This document shows positions 6,268-14,195 of a DNA stretch of 21,342 nucleotides, in pieces. Below the pieces are notes generated by a model. That model searched no databases. It had not been told where the DNA came from and saw only the letters and a program-made list of their open reading frames with translations. Origin of the DNA: Neisseria sicca 4320. GTDB taxonomy: Bacteria > Pseudomonadota > Gammaproteobacteria > Burkholderiales > Neisseriaceae. Position numbers and translations under genes: made by a program. Location of the stretch: the NCBI RefSeq assembly GCF_000193735.1, contig NZ_AEPF01000026.1:1-21342 (forward strand), in the 5' to 3' direction. Within the stretch, counting starts at the first letter, position 1; each line of letters starts with the position of its first letter.

Positions 6268-6918
6268 ATGTTTAAACGTATTTGTCTGTCAGTGCCGATT
6301 GCCGTTTCTTTATCCGGTCCTCTGAATGCTGCACCGATGTTTAACGATAATCCTGTTGTTTACGGAAAAATCAAAGTGCACAGTTGGAAAGAGAGGCGCG
6401 ATTTCAATATCGTGAAGCAGGATTTGGATTTTTCCTGCGGGGCGGCTTCGGTGGCGACGCTTTTGAACAATTTTTACGGGCAAAAGCTGACGGAAGAAGA
6501 AGTGTTGAAAAAGCTGGATAAGGAGCAGATGCGTGCGTCGTTTGAGGATATGCAGCGCATCATGCCTGATTTGGGTTTTGAGGCGAAAGGCTATGCCCTG
6601 TCTTTCGAGCAGCTTGTGCAGTTGAAAATCCCCGTCATCGTGTATCTGAAATACCGTAAGGACGATCATTTCTCGGTATTGCGCGGGATAGACGGCAATA
6701 CGGTTTTGCTTGCCGACCCGTCGCTGGGTCATGTTTCTATGAGTAGGGCGCAGTTTTTGGATGCTTGGAAAACCCGCGAGGGAAATTTGGCGGGTAAGAT
6801 TTTGGCGGTTGTGCCGAAAGGGGCGGATACCGGCGGGGATAAGGCGTTTTTCACACGCAGTCCGAAACGTCAGACGGAATTTGCGGTCGGGCAGGTAAAA
6901 TGGCGGCGTGCTGATTGA
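6268..6918 (+). CDS. Exported C39-family cysteine peptidase-like protein
   Basis: About 216 residues from ATG 6268. ATG 6262 and 6265 are also in frame, but 6268 has the best distance (7 bases) from GGAAGG. Residues 1-22 are a signal peptide (FKRICLSVPIAVSLSGPLNAA). The mature part has the papain-like C39 layout: Gln51 and Cys57 in QDLDFSCGAASVATLL, His134 in DDHFSVLRGI, Asp150 in LADPS. Classical C39 domains cut double-glycine leaders and are cytosolic parts of ABC exporters. This stand-alone exported form belongs to a different periplasmic group whose substrates are poorly known. No bacteriocin, ABC exporter or pilus gene is adjacent. It is bounded by DUS hairpins on both sides, so it is monocistronic. 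Confidence 0.82.
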   Translation: MFKRICLSVPIAVSLSGPLNAAPMFNDNPVVYGKIKVHSWKERRDFNIVKQDLDFSCGAASVATLLNNFYGQKLTEEEVLKKLDKEQMRASFEDMQRIMPDLGFEAKGYALSFEQLVQLKIPVIVYLKYRKDDHFSVLRGIDGNTVLLADPSLGHVSMSRAQFLDAWKTREGNLAGKILAVVPKGADTGGDKAFFTRSPKRQTEFAVGQVKWRRAD

Positions 6919-6927
6919 AATTTCGGC

Positions 6928-6971
6928 AAAGGTCGTCTGAAAACCGAAAATCAGGTTTTCAGACGACCTTT
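6928..6971. terminator. DUS inverted-pair terminator
   Basis: The arms AAAGGTCGTCTGAAAACC (6928-6945) and its exact complement (6954-6971) surround an eight-base loop, with a T-rich right flank. Confidence 0.85.
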
Positions 6972-6978
6972 GTTGTAT

Positions 6979-7007
6979 TTGGTAACTATATGTTCCCGTT
7001 GTATAAT
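6979..7007 (+). promoter_or_regulatory. Sigma-70-like promoter of the ETF-QO gene
   Basis: TTGGTA (6979-6984), a 17-base spacer and a consensus TATAAT (7002-7007) lie 41 bases before the start codon, directly after the preceding terminator. Confidence 0.6.
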
Positions 7008-7047
7008 CACGGGTTTGCAATTCAATAATAAATATACAGGAACAGCC

Positions 7048-8709
7048 ATGACAGAATCCATCACCCGCGACAGTATGCAATACGATGTCGTGATTGTCGG
7101 CGCAGGCCCGTCGGGTTTGTCTGCCGCCATCAAACTGAAGCAGCTTGCCGAACAGAACGGACGCGAAATCAGCGTTTGCGTGGTGGAGAAAGGTTCGGAG
7201 GCGGGCGCGCATTCGTTGGCGGGCGCGGTTATTGATCCGATTTCACTGAACGAGCTGATTCCCGACTGGAAAGAAAAAGGCGCGCCGCTGACGCGCTCAG
7301 TCACGCAGGACAAAGTGTTGTTCCTGACTGAGAAAAAGGCGTTCAATCTGCCCGTTACCCCCAATTTTGACAATCACGGCAACTATATCGTCAGCTTGGG
7401 CGAAGTCGTGCGCTGGCTGGCGGAGCAGGCGGAGAATATGGGGGTGGAAATCTATCCGGGCTTTGCCGCCGCCGAAGTGCTGTATCACGAAGACGGTTCG
7501 GTCAAAGGCATTGCAACCGGCAATATGGGCGTGGGCAAAGACGGCGAGCCGACCGACAGTTTCCAGCCGGGCATGGAGCTTTGGGCGCAGCAAACCCTGT
7601 TTGCCGAAGGTTGCCGCGGTTCGCTTTCCAAACAAGTCATCGAACGTTTCCAACTCGACCAAAACAGCCAGCCGCAAACTTACGGCTTGGGCATCAAAGA
7701 GATTTGGGAAGTGTCGTCTGAAAAACATCAGCCCGGCTTGGTGATACACAGCGCGGGCTGGCCGCTGGACAGCAAAACCTACGGCGGCGCGTTTGTTTAC
7801 CATTTCGACGACAACAAAGTCGCCGTCGGTTTCGTGGTCGGTTTAGACTATCAAAACCCTTATCTGTCGCCGTTTGAAGAGTTCCAACGTTTCAAAACCC
7901 ATCCCGAAATCCGCAAAACCTTCGAAGGCGGCCGCCGTATCGCTTACGGCGCACGTTCGCTGATTGAAGGCGGTTTGCAAAGCCTGCCGAAGCTTTCGTT
8001 CAAGGGTGGCGTTTTAATCGGCGATGCGGCGGGTTTCCTCAATATGCCGCGCATCAAAGGCATTCATACTGCGATGAAATCCGCCATGCTCGCCGCAGAA
8101 GCCGTGTTCCCCTTGTTGGAAAACCTAGAAGAAGTGGAAAGCTTCGACAGCGGCAAAGAAGCGGCGGATTATCAGCAACGTTTTGAACAAAGCTGGCTGT
8201 ATCAAGAGCTTTACGCCGCGCGTAATGTCCGTCCGTCATTCAAATGGGGCGTTTACCTCGGCTCAATCTATACCGGCATCGATCAGATGATTTTCAGAGG
8301 CAAAGCCCCGTGGACTTTGAAACATCACGGTAAAGACAACGAGCAGCTCAAAAAAGCCGCCGCGTGCAAGCCGATTGACTATCCGAAACCCGACGGCGTG
8401 TTGACCTTCGACCGCTTAAGCAGCGTCTTCCTCGCCAATCTCGCGCACGAAGAAAACCAGCCCGACCATTTGGTGCTGAAAAATCCGCAAACGATGATAG
8501 ACGTGAACTACAAAGAATACGCCTCGCCCGAAACCCGCTATTGTCCGGCTGGTGTGTACGAAATCGTCGAAGAGAAGGGCAGTCCGCGCCTGCAAATCAA
8601 CGCCGCCAACTGCGTTCACTGCAAAACGTGCGACATCAAAGACCCGACGCAAAACATCACTTGGATTTGCCCCGAAGGCGCAAGCGGGCCGAATTACGGC
8701 GGGATGTAG
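7048..8709 (+). CDS. Electron transfer flavoprotein-ubiquinone oxidoreductase
   Basis: A 553-residue protein matching ETF-QO (ETFDH) from end to end. It is a monotopic inner-membrane enzyme that takes electrons from reduced electron transfer flavoprotein and passes them to ubiquinone. The FAD Rossmann motif VVIVGAGPSGLSAA is at residues 14-27. The C-terminal iron-sulfur domain has YCPAGVYEIVEE and NCVHCKTCDIKDPTQNI, giving ligands Cys499, Cys522, Cys525 and Cys528. Start 7048 begins the conserved protein; an upstream in-frame ATG at 6970 lies within the terminator/promoter region. The etfAB genes are not in the window, but an acyl-CoA dehydrogenase-family gene lies 8 kb downstream. It has its own promoter and terminator. 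Confidence 0.96.
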   Translation: MTESITRDSMQYDVVIVGAGPSGLSAAIKLKQLAEQNGREISVCVVEKGSEAGAHSLAGAVIDPISLNELIPDWKEKGAPLTRSVTQDKVLFLTEKKAFNLPVTPNFDNHGNYIVSLGEVVRWLAEQAENMGVEIYPGFAAAEVLYHEDGSVKGIATGNMGVGKDGEPTDSFQPGMELWAQQTLFAEGCRGSLSKQVIERFQLDQNSQPQTYGLGIKEIWEVSSEKHQPGLVIHSAGWPLDSKTYGGAFVYHFDDNKVAVGFVVGLDYQNPYLSPFEEFQRFKTHPEIRKTFEGGRRIAYGARSLIEGGLQSLPKLSFKGGVLIGDAAGFLNMPRIKGIHTAMKSAMLAAEAVFPLLENLEEVESFDSGKEAADYQQRFEQSWLYQELYAARNVRPSFKWGVYLGSIYTGIDQMIFRGKAPWTLKHHGKDNEQLKKAAACKPIDYPKPDGVLTFDRLSSVFLANLAHEENQPDHLVLKNPQTMIDVNYKEYASPETRYCPAGVYEIVEEKGSPRLQINAANCVHCKTCDIKDPTQNITWICPEGASGPNYGGM

Positions 8710-8766
8710 GTCTCGGCAACGGCAGCTTTGGCTGAATTAGACAAGCATTCGCTGCGCCGGATAAAG

Positions 8767-8814
8767 AAAGGTCGTCTGAAAATCTTGGTTTAAGGTTTTC
8801 AGACGACCTTTTTT
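8767..8814 (+). terminator. DUS inverted-pair terminator after ETF-QO
   Basis: AGGTCGTCTGAAAA (from 8769) pairs with TTTTCAGACGACCT (ending 8809) and is followed by six T residues. Confidence 0.85.
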
Positions 8815-9056
8815 CATAGTCAAAAAGTGTTGAAGAAGGAATAGGATTTTATCTGCTTAAAACGTAGAGGTCGTCTGAAAATCAAAGGGAGGGGTGTTTG
8901 GGAACACAGTTTACAGGCAAAGCCAATTTCTGAGCCATTGCCTTTTCAGCCTTAGAAGATATAAGAAATTTGTCAAACTGTTTTCGGCAAATTAGCGCAT
9001 CAAAACTGTCTTTTCCCATCCTTCCAAAGTCTCTCTGCCGATTTAATGAATGACAG

Positions 9057-9085
9057 TTTCAGACGACCTTCGGGGTCGTCTGAAA
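9057..9085 (-). terminator. DUS inverted-pair terminator of the FAD/Fe-S gene
   Basis: TTTCAGACGACC and GGTCGTCTGAAA surround a TTCGG-type tetraloop region. The hairpin begins 12 bases beyond the stop codon of the minus-strand gene ending at 9097. One arm reads GGGTCGTCTGAA, one base off the exact 12-mer. Confidence 0.75.
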
Positions 9086-9096
9086 CCATACAAACC

Positions 9097-12000
9097 CTAC
9101 AGCAACACTTTTTCCACGCCGCCGTTGTTGGCTTTTTTCACAAACTCGTCCAGCCAGTTTTCGCCGAGGATATGTTTCGCCATTTCGATAACGATGTAGT
9201 CGGCAGGCATGTTGTTGTCGTCGACGTAGCGGCTCAGGCCTTGCAGACACGCCGGGCAGGAGGTGAGCATTTTGACGGGTTCGCCCTGCGGCAGCTCTTT
9301 GAGGTTTTTCTCGATTTCTTCCTGTTTGCGGAATTTGACTTGGGTGGCGATGTCGGGGCGTTTGACGGCGAACATGCCGGATTCGCCGCAGCAGCGGTCG
9401 CTTAAGACGACTTTCTGCCCCATGAGGCTGCTTGCCATTTGGGTGGCGTTCATGGTTTTGATGGGCGTGTGGCAGGGGTCGTGGTAGAGGTATTGCTGAC
9501 CTTTTACGCCGTTCAGTTTCACACCTTTTTCGAGCAGGTATTCGTGGATGTCGATGATGCGGCAGCCGGGGAAGATTTCTTCAAAGCGGTATTTTTCGAG
9601 CTGGTCGTAGCAAGTGCCGCAACTGACGACGACGGTTTTGATGTCGAGGTAGTTGAGGGTGTTCGCCATGCGGTGGAAAGCCACGCGGTTGTTAGTGCTC
9701 ATTTGTTCGGCTTTTGCCTTGTTTCCGCCCGCGTCCTGCGGATAGCCGCAACACATATAGCCGGGCGGCAGGACGGTTTGTACGCCGACGTGCCAGAGCA
9801 TGGCTTGGACGGCGAGTCCGATTTGGCTGAACAAACGCTCGGAACCGCAGCCGGGGAAGTAGAACACGGCTTCTGCATCTTCGGGCGCGGCGGGATTGCG
9901 GATGATGGGGATGCTTTTGTCGTCTTCGATGCCGAGCATGGAACGCGGTGTTTTGGCGGGCACGCTTTTGGGCAAAGGACGGTTGATGAAGTGGATGATT
10001 TGTTCTTTGACCGGAGCGGTGCCGACGGTGGCTTTGGGTTCGGCTTTTTGTTTTTTGGTGCCGACGGGCAGGAGTTTGCCGATTTTGTAGGCGAAGTTCT
10101 GCGCGGGGAAGCCGGTCTGTATCATGGCGGCGCGCAGGGCTTTGATGGTTTTCGGGCCTGTGGCGTTCAAAAATGCCATGCCCATCGATGCGGCGGGTGC
10201 GAAACGTTTGTGGCCGGAATCGGCAAGGTAGTTGCGGATGGCTACGGTAACGTCGCCGAAGTCGATGTTGACCGGGCAGGGTTTGACGCATCGGTGGCAC
10301 ACGGTGCAGTGGTCGCCGATGTCCATGAGTTCTTCAAAGTGTTTGATGGAAACGCCGCGGCGGGTTTGCTCTTCGTATAAGAAGGCTTCGGTCAAGAGCC
10401 CCACGCCGAGGATTTTGTTGCGCGGGCTGTACAGCAGGTTGGCACGCGGAACGTGGGTGGAGCAGACAGGTTTGCATTTGCCGCAACGCAGGCAGTCTTT
10501 GATGGAATCGGCGATGGTGCCGAGGTCTGATTTTTCCATAATCAGCGATTCCGCACCCAACAGCTCGAACGACGGCGTGTAGGCGTTGCGTAAGTCCGAG
10601 CCTTTCATCAGTTTGTGACGGTTGAAGGTGTGTTTGGGATCGACTTGGTTTTTGTAGTCCCAAAACGGCTGCAAGTCTTCATCGGTCAGAAATTCGAGCT
10701 TGGTGATGCCGATGCCGTGTTCGCCGGAAATCACGCCGCCGAGCGAGCGGGCGAGCTTCATGATGCGTTCGACCGAACGGTAGGCCGTCTGAAGCATTTG
10801 GGCGTCGTCTGAATTGACGGGGATGTTGGTATGGACGTTGCCGTCGCCGGCGTGCATATGCAGGGCGACGAAGACACGCCCGCGCACGGTTTTGGCGTGG
10901 ATTTTGCCCAAGCCTTCGATGATTTTGGTGTCGGTTTTGCCGCTGAAGATTTCGGCGAGCGGTTTCATTACGTCTTCTTTGACGGACACGCGCAGGCGGA
11001 AATCGCGGAAGGCGGTGAAACAGCTCTCGTCGTCTTTGGCTTCGGGCGCGGCATGGACGGCTGCGCCGTAGCGGGCTTTGTAGTCAGCAAGCGGCGTATC
11101 GAGATGGGCGAGCAACCAGTCCCAACGCTCTTTAACGGCGGAAACGTGGGCAAGGGCGTGTTTGCCGCGTTCGCCCAAAAGTTCGGCGGTCGGCAGGTCC
11201 GTGCCCATTTTGTCGATGGGGAGTTTGCCCGACAGATATTGCTCCAATGCGGCGCACAGGGTGAGTTTGTTTTGGATGGAAAGCTCAATGTTGATGCGTT
11301 CGATACCGTCCGAATACTCGCCCAGCCGCTCCAGCGGAATCACCACGTCTTCGTTGATTTTAAAGGCGTTGGTGTGCTTGGCGATGGCGGCGGTTCGGCT
11401 GCGGTCGAGCCAGAAGGTTTTGCGCGCTTCGGGCGACACGGCGATAAAGCCTTCGCCGTCGCGGGCGCGGGCAAGTTCGCAGATGTGTTCGGCGGCTGCC
11501 TCTACGGCGGCTTCGTCGTCTGAAACCACGTCCGCCAGCAAGACCATTTTCGGCCGTCCTTTACCTGCCGCTTTGGTGGCGTAGCCGACGGCGCGGACAT
11601 AACGCCAGTCCAAATGCTCCAAACCCGCCAGCCGCACACTGTCGTGGGCGAGCAGGAAATCGCGGATTTCGACGATAGAAGGGGTGGCGGTGGCAACCGT
11701 ACCGAAAAACTCCATACACACGGTGCGCGTGTATTTCGGCATTTTATGCAACACGAAGGCGACGCTGGTGATGATGCCATCCGTGCCTTCTTTCTGCACG
11801 CCGGGCAGGCCGCTCAAGAATTTGTCGGTAACGTCTTTGCCCAAACCGACTTTGCGGAATTTGTGGCCGGGGATTTCCAAGCGTTCGGTTTTAACGATAT
11901 TGAGGCCGTCTGAATCCAGCGTGTGAATGTCGAACACGGCGGTTTCTTCATCGTGGATTTTGCCGAAATTGTGGCGCACGCGCTCGATGCGCAGCCATTC

Positions 12001-12930
12001 GCCCTGCGGGTTGACCATCTGCCAGTAGGCGAGGTTGTCCAGCGCCGTACCCCACAACACGGCTTTTTTACCGCCCGCGTTCATCGCCACATTGCCGCCC
12101 ACGCAGGAAGCATCGGCGGAAGTTGGATCGACGGCGAACACCAAACCCGCCTGATGCGCGGTTTCTTCCACCCGCCGCGTTACCACGCCCGCGCCGCAAT
12201 GGATAATCGGATGTTTGCCGTCCAAGCCCGCCAGTTCGACAAATTCGACGCCGCGATGCTTGTCCAGCTTTTCCGTATTGATGACCGCGCTGTTTGCATC
12301 CAAAGGCACGGCGCCGCCGGTATAACCCGTGCCGCCGCCGCGCGGGATAATGACCAAATCCAGCTCGATTAAGGCGCGCACCAAAGGCGCGACTTCCGCC
12401 TCCGTGTCGGGATTGACGACGACAAACGGATATTCGACGCGCCAGTCGGTCGCATCGGTAACGTGCGTTACCCGCGCCAGCCCGTCAAACATAATATTGT
12501 GCGGCTTGGTGATTTTGCTCAAACGCTCCAAAATCTGCCGCCGCTTTTGGCGCGTTTCGTCAAAACTGCCGTCAAAACGCTCAACCGCCTTTTCCGCCGC
12601 CACCACCAATACATCAACTTGCGGATTGTCGTCGCGGCGTTTGCGGATCTCGTTCAAACGATGGCGCATTTCGCGCACCAGCGCGGCACGGCGTTTCGGG
12701 TGCTCCAGCAAATCATCGACCAGATACGGATTGCGCACGACCACCCAAATATCGCCCAACACTTCAAACAGCATCCGCGCCGAACGCCCTGTCCTGCGCT
12801 GTCCGCGCAAGTCTTGCAGAATCTGCCACGCCTCATCGCCCAACAGGCGGATGACGATTTCGCGGTCGGTGTAGGAAGTATAGTTGTAGGGAATTTCCCG
12901 AATACGCTGCGGGGCGGTAGTCGTGGTCAT
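9097..12930 (-). CDS. Large FAD-binding oxidoreductase fused to Fe-S and CCG domains (DUF3683 type)
   Basis: A 1277-residue cytoplasmic or membrane-associated fusion. An N-terminal family-specific region (about 1-150) precedes a PCMH/FAD_binding_4 domain with IPRGGGTGYTGGAVP (about 197) and a D-lactate/glycolate oxidase-type C-terminal domain ending near GEHGIGITK. Next are two 4Fe-4S motifs, CLRCGKCKPVC (about 810) and CTVCHRCVKPCP (about 880). Finally there are two cysteine-rich CCG domains (FPGCGSERL about 1020, MCCGYPQDAG about 1058, SCGTCYDQL about 1100; then DPCHTP, CCGESGMF and SCPACLQG). It is in effect GlcD plus GlpC/LldE in one chain. Such enzymes oxidise a 2-hydroxy acid and pass electrons to quinone; the substrate is not determined here. 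Start 12930 has no strong ribosome-binding site; the hairpin at 12959-12999 lies in its leader. Confidence 0.9.
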   Translation of the reverse strand: MTTTTAPQRIREIPYNYTSYTDREIVIRLLGDEAWQILQDLRGQRRTGRSARMLFEVLGDIWVVVRNPYLVDDLLEHPKRRAALVREMRHRLNEIRKRRDDNPQVDVLVVAAEKAVERFDGSFDETRQKRRQILERLSKITKPHNIMFDGLARVTHVTDATDWRVEYPFVVVNPDTEAEVAPLVRALIELDLVIIPRGGGTGYTGGAVPLDANSAVINTEKLDKHRGVEFVELAGLDGKHPIIHCGAGVVTRRVEETAHQAGLVFAVDPTSADASCVGGNVAMNAGGKKAVLWGTALDNLAYWQMVNPQGEWLRIERVRHNFGKIHDEETAVFDIHTLDSDGLNIVKTERLEIPGHKFRKVGLGKDVTDKFLSGLPGVQKEGTDGIITSVAFVLHKMPKYTRTVCMEFFGTVATATPSIVEIRDFLLAHDSVRLAGLEHLDWRYVRAVGYATKAAGKGRPKMVLLADVVSDDEAAVEAAAEHICELARARDGEGFIAVSPEARKTFWLDRSRTAAIAKHTNAFKINEDVVIPLERLGEYSDGIERINIELSIQNKLTLCAALEQYLSGKLPIDKMGTDLPTAELLGERGKHALAHVSAVKERWDWLLAHLDTPLADYKARYGAAVHAAPEAKDDESCFTAFRDFRLRVSVKEDVMKPLAEIFSGKTDTKIIEGLGKIHAKTVRGRVFVALHMHAGDGNVHTNIPVNSDDAQMLQTAYRSVERIMKLARSLGGVISGEHGIGITKLEFLTDEDLQPFWDYKNQVDPKHTFNRHKLMKGSDLRNAYTPSFELLGAESLIMEKSDLGTIADSIKDCLRCGKCKPVCSTHVPRANLLYSPRNKILGVGLLTEAFLYEEQTRRGVSIKHFEELMDIGDHCTVCHRCVKPCPVNIDFGDVTVAIRNYLADSGHKRFAPAASMGMAFLNATGPKTIKALRAAMIQTGFPAQNFAYKIGKLLPVGTKKQKAEPKATVGTAPVKEQIIHFINRPLPKSVPAKTPRSMLGIEDDKSIPIIRNPAAPEDAEAVFYFPGCGSERLFSQIGLAVQAMLWHVGVQTVLPPGYMCCGYPQDAGGNKAKAEQMSTNNRVAFHRMANTLNYLDIKTVVVSCGTCYDQLEKYRFEEIFPGCRIIDIHEYLLEKGVKLNGVKGQQYLYHDPCHTPIKTMNATQMASSLMGQKVVLSDRCCGESGMFAVKRPDIATQVKFRKQEEIEKNLKELPQGEPVKMLTSCPACLQGLSRYVDDNNMPADYIVIEMAKHILGENWLDEFVKKANNGGVEKVLL
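10782..10793 (+). repeat. AG-DUS dialect uptake sequence inside the FAD/Fe-S gene
   Basis: AGGCCGTCTGAA, differing from the local dialect at one base (C for T). A second exact copy lies at 11903-11914, in the same gene. This is the dialect of another group of Neisseria. Confidence 0.7.
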
Positions 12931-13223
12931 GGTGGCGGTGTGTCCGTATGATTATTGGTACGGCGAAACTGCGGAAAGCTGCGGCATGATTTCGCCGTAT
13001 TTTTATGAAAAGGTCGTCTGAAAGTGCAGCTTCAACGAAGTTAAAATGATTTTCAAAACAATCAGAACAACTCGTTGGAAAAGTGATAATGTAGTTTAAA
13101 TTCCGATGTTTTTCAACGGAAAAGGAGAAAAATGTTTCAATGGGAATAATTTTCAAAAAGGCAGATATTGTTGACAATTTAAAGATAAAAAGACTTTTCA
13201 GACGACCTTTGACGCCGCCGCGC
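12931..13223. other. Intergenic region upstream of the FAD/Fe-S gene
   Basis: Within about 300 bases there is a perfect 10-bp hairpin (TACGGCGAAA at 12959-12968 with TTTCGCCGTA at 12990-12999, followed on the plus strand by TTTTTA). A pair of opposed uptake sequences (13011-13022 and 13197-13208) brackets an AT-rich 175-base stretch. I find no credible gene in it; the minus-strand frame over it has no coding character. Confidence 0.55.
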
Positions 13224-13251
13224 TTGAGTTTTCCCGTAAAACAGTTATAAT
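13224..13251 (+). promoter_or_regulatory. Promoter of the 4.5S RNA gene
   Basis: TTGAGT (13224-13229), a 16-base spacer and consensus TATAAT (13246-13251) place the transcription start about 7-14 bases before the RNA stem. The GCC-rich bases after the -10 box resemble a stringent-control discriminator, as expected for a stable RNA. Confidence 0.75.
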
Positions 13252-13263
13252 GCCACTCTCTTA

Positions 13264-13363
13264 CGGCGGGTCTCCCCGCATGGTAATTCGGAACACCGGG
13301 TCAGGGGCGGAAGCCAGCAGCCCACTCTGATGCGCCAGTGCCGGGGGTCTGGCTCGCCACCCT
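13264..13363 (+). ncRNA. ffs: Signal recognition particle 4.5S RNA
   Basis: About 98 bases of bacterial small SRP RNA. The universally conserved domain IV core is clear: GGTCAGG...GCGGAAGCCAGCAGCC, with a GGAA tetraloop and an asymmetric AGCAGCC side, followed by GCGCCAGTGCCGGG. The 5' end GGCGGGTC pairs with GGCTCGCC near the 3' end, closing the rod. This RNA binds Ffh and targets nascent inner-membrane proteins. A consensus promoter lies upstream and a strong terminator downstream, so the gene is independently expressed. Exact ends are estimated from the pairing. Confidence 0.93.
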
Positions 13364-13368
13364 ATTAA

Positions 13369-13403
13369 AAAACACCGAAGATTGATTGGTCTTCGGTGTT
13401 TTT
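13369..13403 (+). terminator. Rho-independent terminator of ffs
   Basis: AACACCGAAGA pairs perfectly with TCTTCGGTGTT across an eight-base loop, with T residues following. It lies just after the RNA's 3' end. Confidence 0.88.
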
Positions 13404-13427
13404 GCTTTTGCAGAATCCGGGACGGGA

Positions 13428-13461
13428 AAAAGGTCGTCTGAAAATTTTCAGACGACCTTTT
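13428..13461. terminator. 34-base perfect DUS palindrome
   Basis: AAAAGGTCGTCTGAAAA is followed with no spacer by its reverse complement. It can end transcription from both sides: ffs readthrough and, on the minus strand, the transporter remnant ending at 13475. Confidence 0.75.
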
Positions 13462-13474
13462 CGTTCATGTCGAT

Positions 13475-13705
13475 TTAAACATCTTCTTTAATCAGCGATT
13501 TGGACAATTCCTCCAAAGGTACGCCTTTGGTTTCCGGCATCATCGTCATCACGAAGACGAGCTGCAACACCATCATCGCCGTGAAGCAGACGAATACCCA
13601 ACCCGCCCCGATGCTGCCGAACAGGAACGGAATGGCGGCGGGAATGGTGGCAAAACTTCTGTTTTCAGCCGGTTTTAGTAACGTGCCATCAGTCAAGACG
13701 CGCTT
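13475..13705 (-). pseudogene. 3' remnant of a sugar-porter MFS transporter
   Basis: Only the last part of a major facilitator superfamily sugar transporter remains. GAGWVFVCFTAMMVLQLVFV is the last membrane helix, followed by the family signature PETKGVPLEELSKSL. A full protein would have about 450 residues and 12 helices; here about 75 codons remain. The N-terminal piece (LTDGTLLKPAENRSF) is not like a transporter, and a stop codon lies just upstream in frame. No valid start is seen apart from TTG at 13696. The upstream sequence ends in a CREE about 70 bases further on, so the deletion of the 5' part may involve that element. Confidence 0.75.
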
Positions 13706-13776
13706 GAGATTTTAGTTGGAAGAATAGAAAGGCGCGGCTTTCTGAAGAGTGATGTTATTGTTGTGAAGCATTTTTT

Positions 13777-13933
13777 TATAGTGGATTAACTTTAAACCAG
13801 TACGGCGTTGCCTCGCCTTAGCTCAAAGAGAACGATTCTCTAAGGTGCTGAAGCACCAAGTGAATCGGTTCCGTACTATTTGTACTGTCTGCGGCTTCGT
13901 CACCTTGTCCTGATTTAAAGTTAATCCACTATA
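13777..13933. mobile_element. Correia repeat-enclosed element (CREE), copy 1
   Basis: A 157-bp non-autonomous element with the typical terminal repeats TATAGTGGATTAAC... and ...GTTAATCCACTATA. Inside are the known GTACGGCGTTGCCTCGCC, AGAGAACGATTCTCT and GGTGCTGAAGCACC blocks. TA occurs at both edges, as expected for the TA target of these elements. It lies between the transporter remnant and dld. Such elements can carry promoters and be processed by RNase III when transcribed. The minus-strand ORF over it is spurious. Confidence 0.92.
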
Positions 13934-14034
13934 TTGATAAGAGGTCGGGTCATTATGTTTTAAAACATTTTTACTGACAAGCTGCCATCCGCGTCGTATT
14001 TGATTCTCCACAAAGTTTGCGCTGAAAAGGCAAA
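13934..14034. other. Short non-coding stretch after CREE copy 1
   Basis: About 100 bases with no ORF, repeat or structure that I recognise. It runs up to the DUS pair before dld. Confidence 0.5.
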
Positions 14035-14117
14035 AGGTCGTCTGAAAAGGCGGAACTTGGCTTCAATAGGCTTACGATGCCTGTTTTCCAGCCGGATTTC
14101 GTTTTCAGACGACCTTT
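14033..14117. terminator. Widely spaced DUS inverted pair
   Basis: AAAGGTCGTCTGAAAA (AGGT... at 14035-14046) faces TTTTCAGACGACCTTT (14104-14115), but about 55 bases separate the arms, including a small region of weak internal pairing. It could act as a terminator less efficiently than the tight pairs elsewhere. The right arm abuts the dld promoter. Confidence 0.5.
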
Positions 14118-14143
14118 ACTTTACCCTTGGGCATTACTACAAT
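14115..14143 (+). promoter_or_regulatory. Putative promoter of dld
   Basis: TTTACT (14115-14120), a 17-base spacer and TACAAT (14138-14143) lie about 52 bases before the start codon. The -35 box is weak. AGGAGAG at 14184-14190 is the ribosome-binding site. Confidence 0.4.
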
Positions 14144-14195
14144 GTTCCGATTTCGATGTCCGAAGTAATATAAACAGACTATTTAGGAGAGTGCC

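Larger units (their letters stand above)
8710..9096. other. Intergenic region between convergent genes
   Basis: This 387-base gap separates the ETF-QO gene from the minus-strand FAD/Fe-S gene, which converges on it. It holds one terminator for each gene (8767-8814 and 9057-9085) and a lone uptake sequence at 8868-8879. I see no credible ORF, RNA gene or promoter in the rest. Confidence 0.7.

Noticed and set aside
6310..7212. 300-residue minus-strand frame over the C39 peptidase and the start of ETF-QO
   Set aside because: It crosses a terminator, a promoter and two certain plus-strand genes, and has no recognisable motif.
9439..10380. 313-residue plus-strand frame in the FAD/Fe-S gene
   Set aside because: A mirror of the 1277-residue minus-strand protein, which carries all the conserved motifs; other plus-strand frames there are rejected for the same reason.
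12833..13177. 114-residue minus-strand frame upstream of the FAD/Fe-S gene
   Set aside because: It covers an uptake sequence, a hairpin and AT-rich DNA, with a basic, patternless product.
13823..14011. 62-residue minus-strand frame beside dld
   Set aside because: Mostly CREE sequence; the same peptide would arise at every copy of the element.
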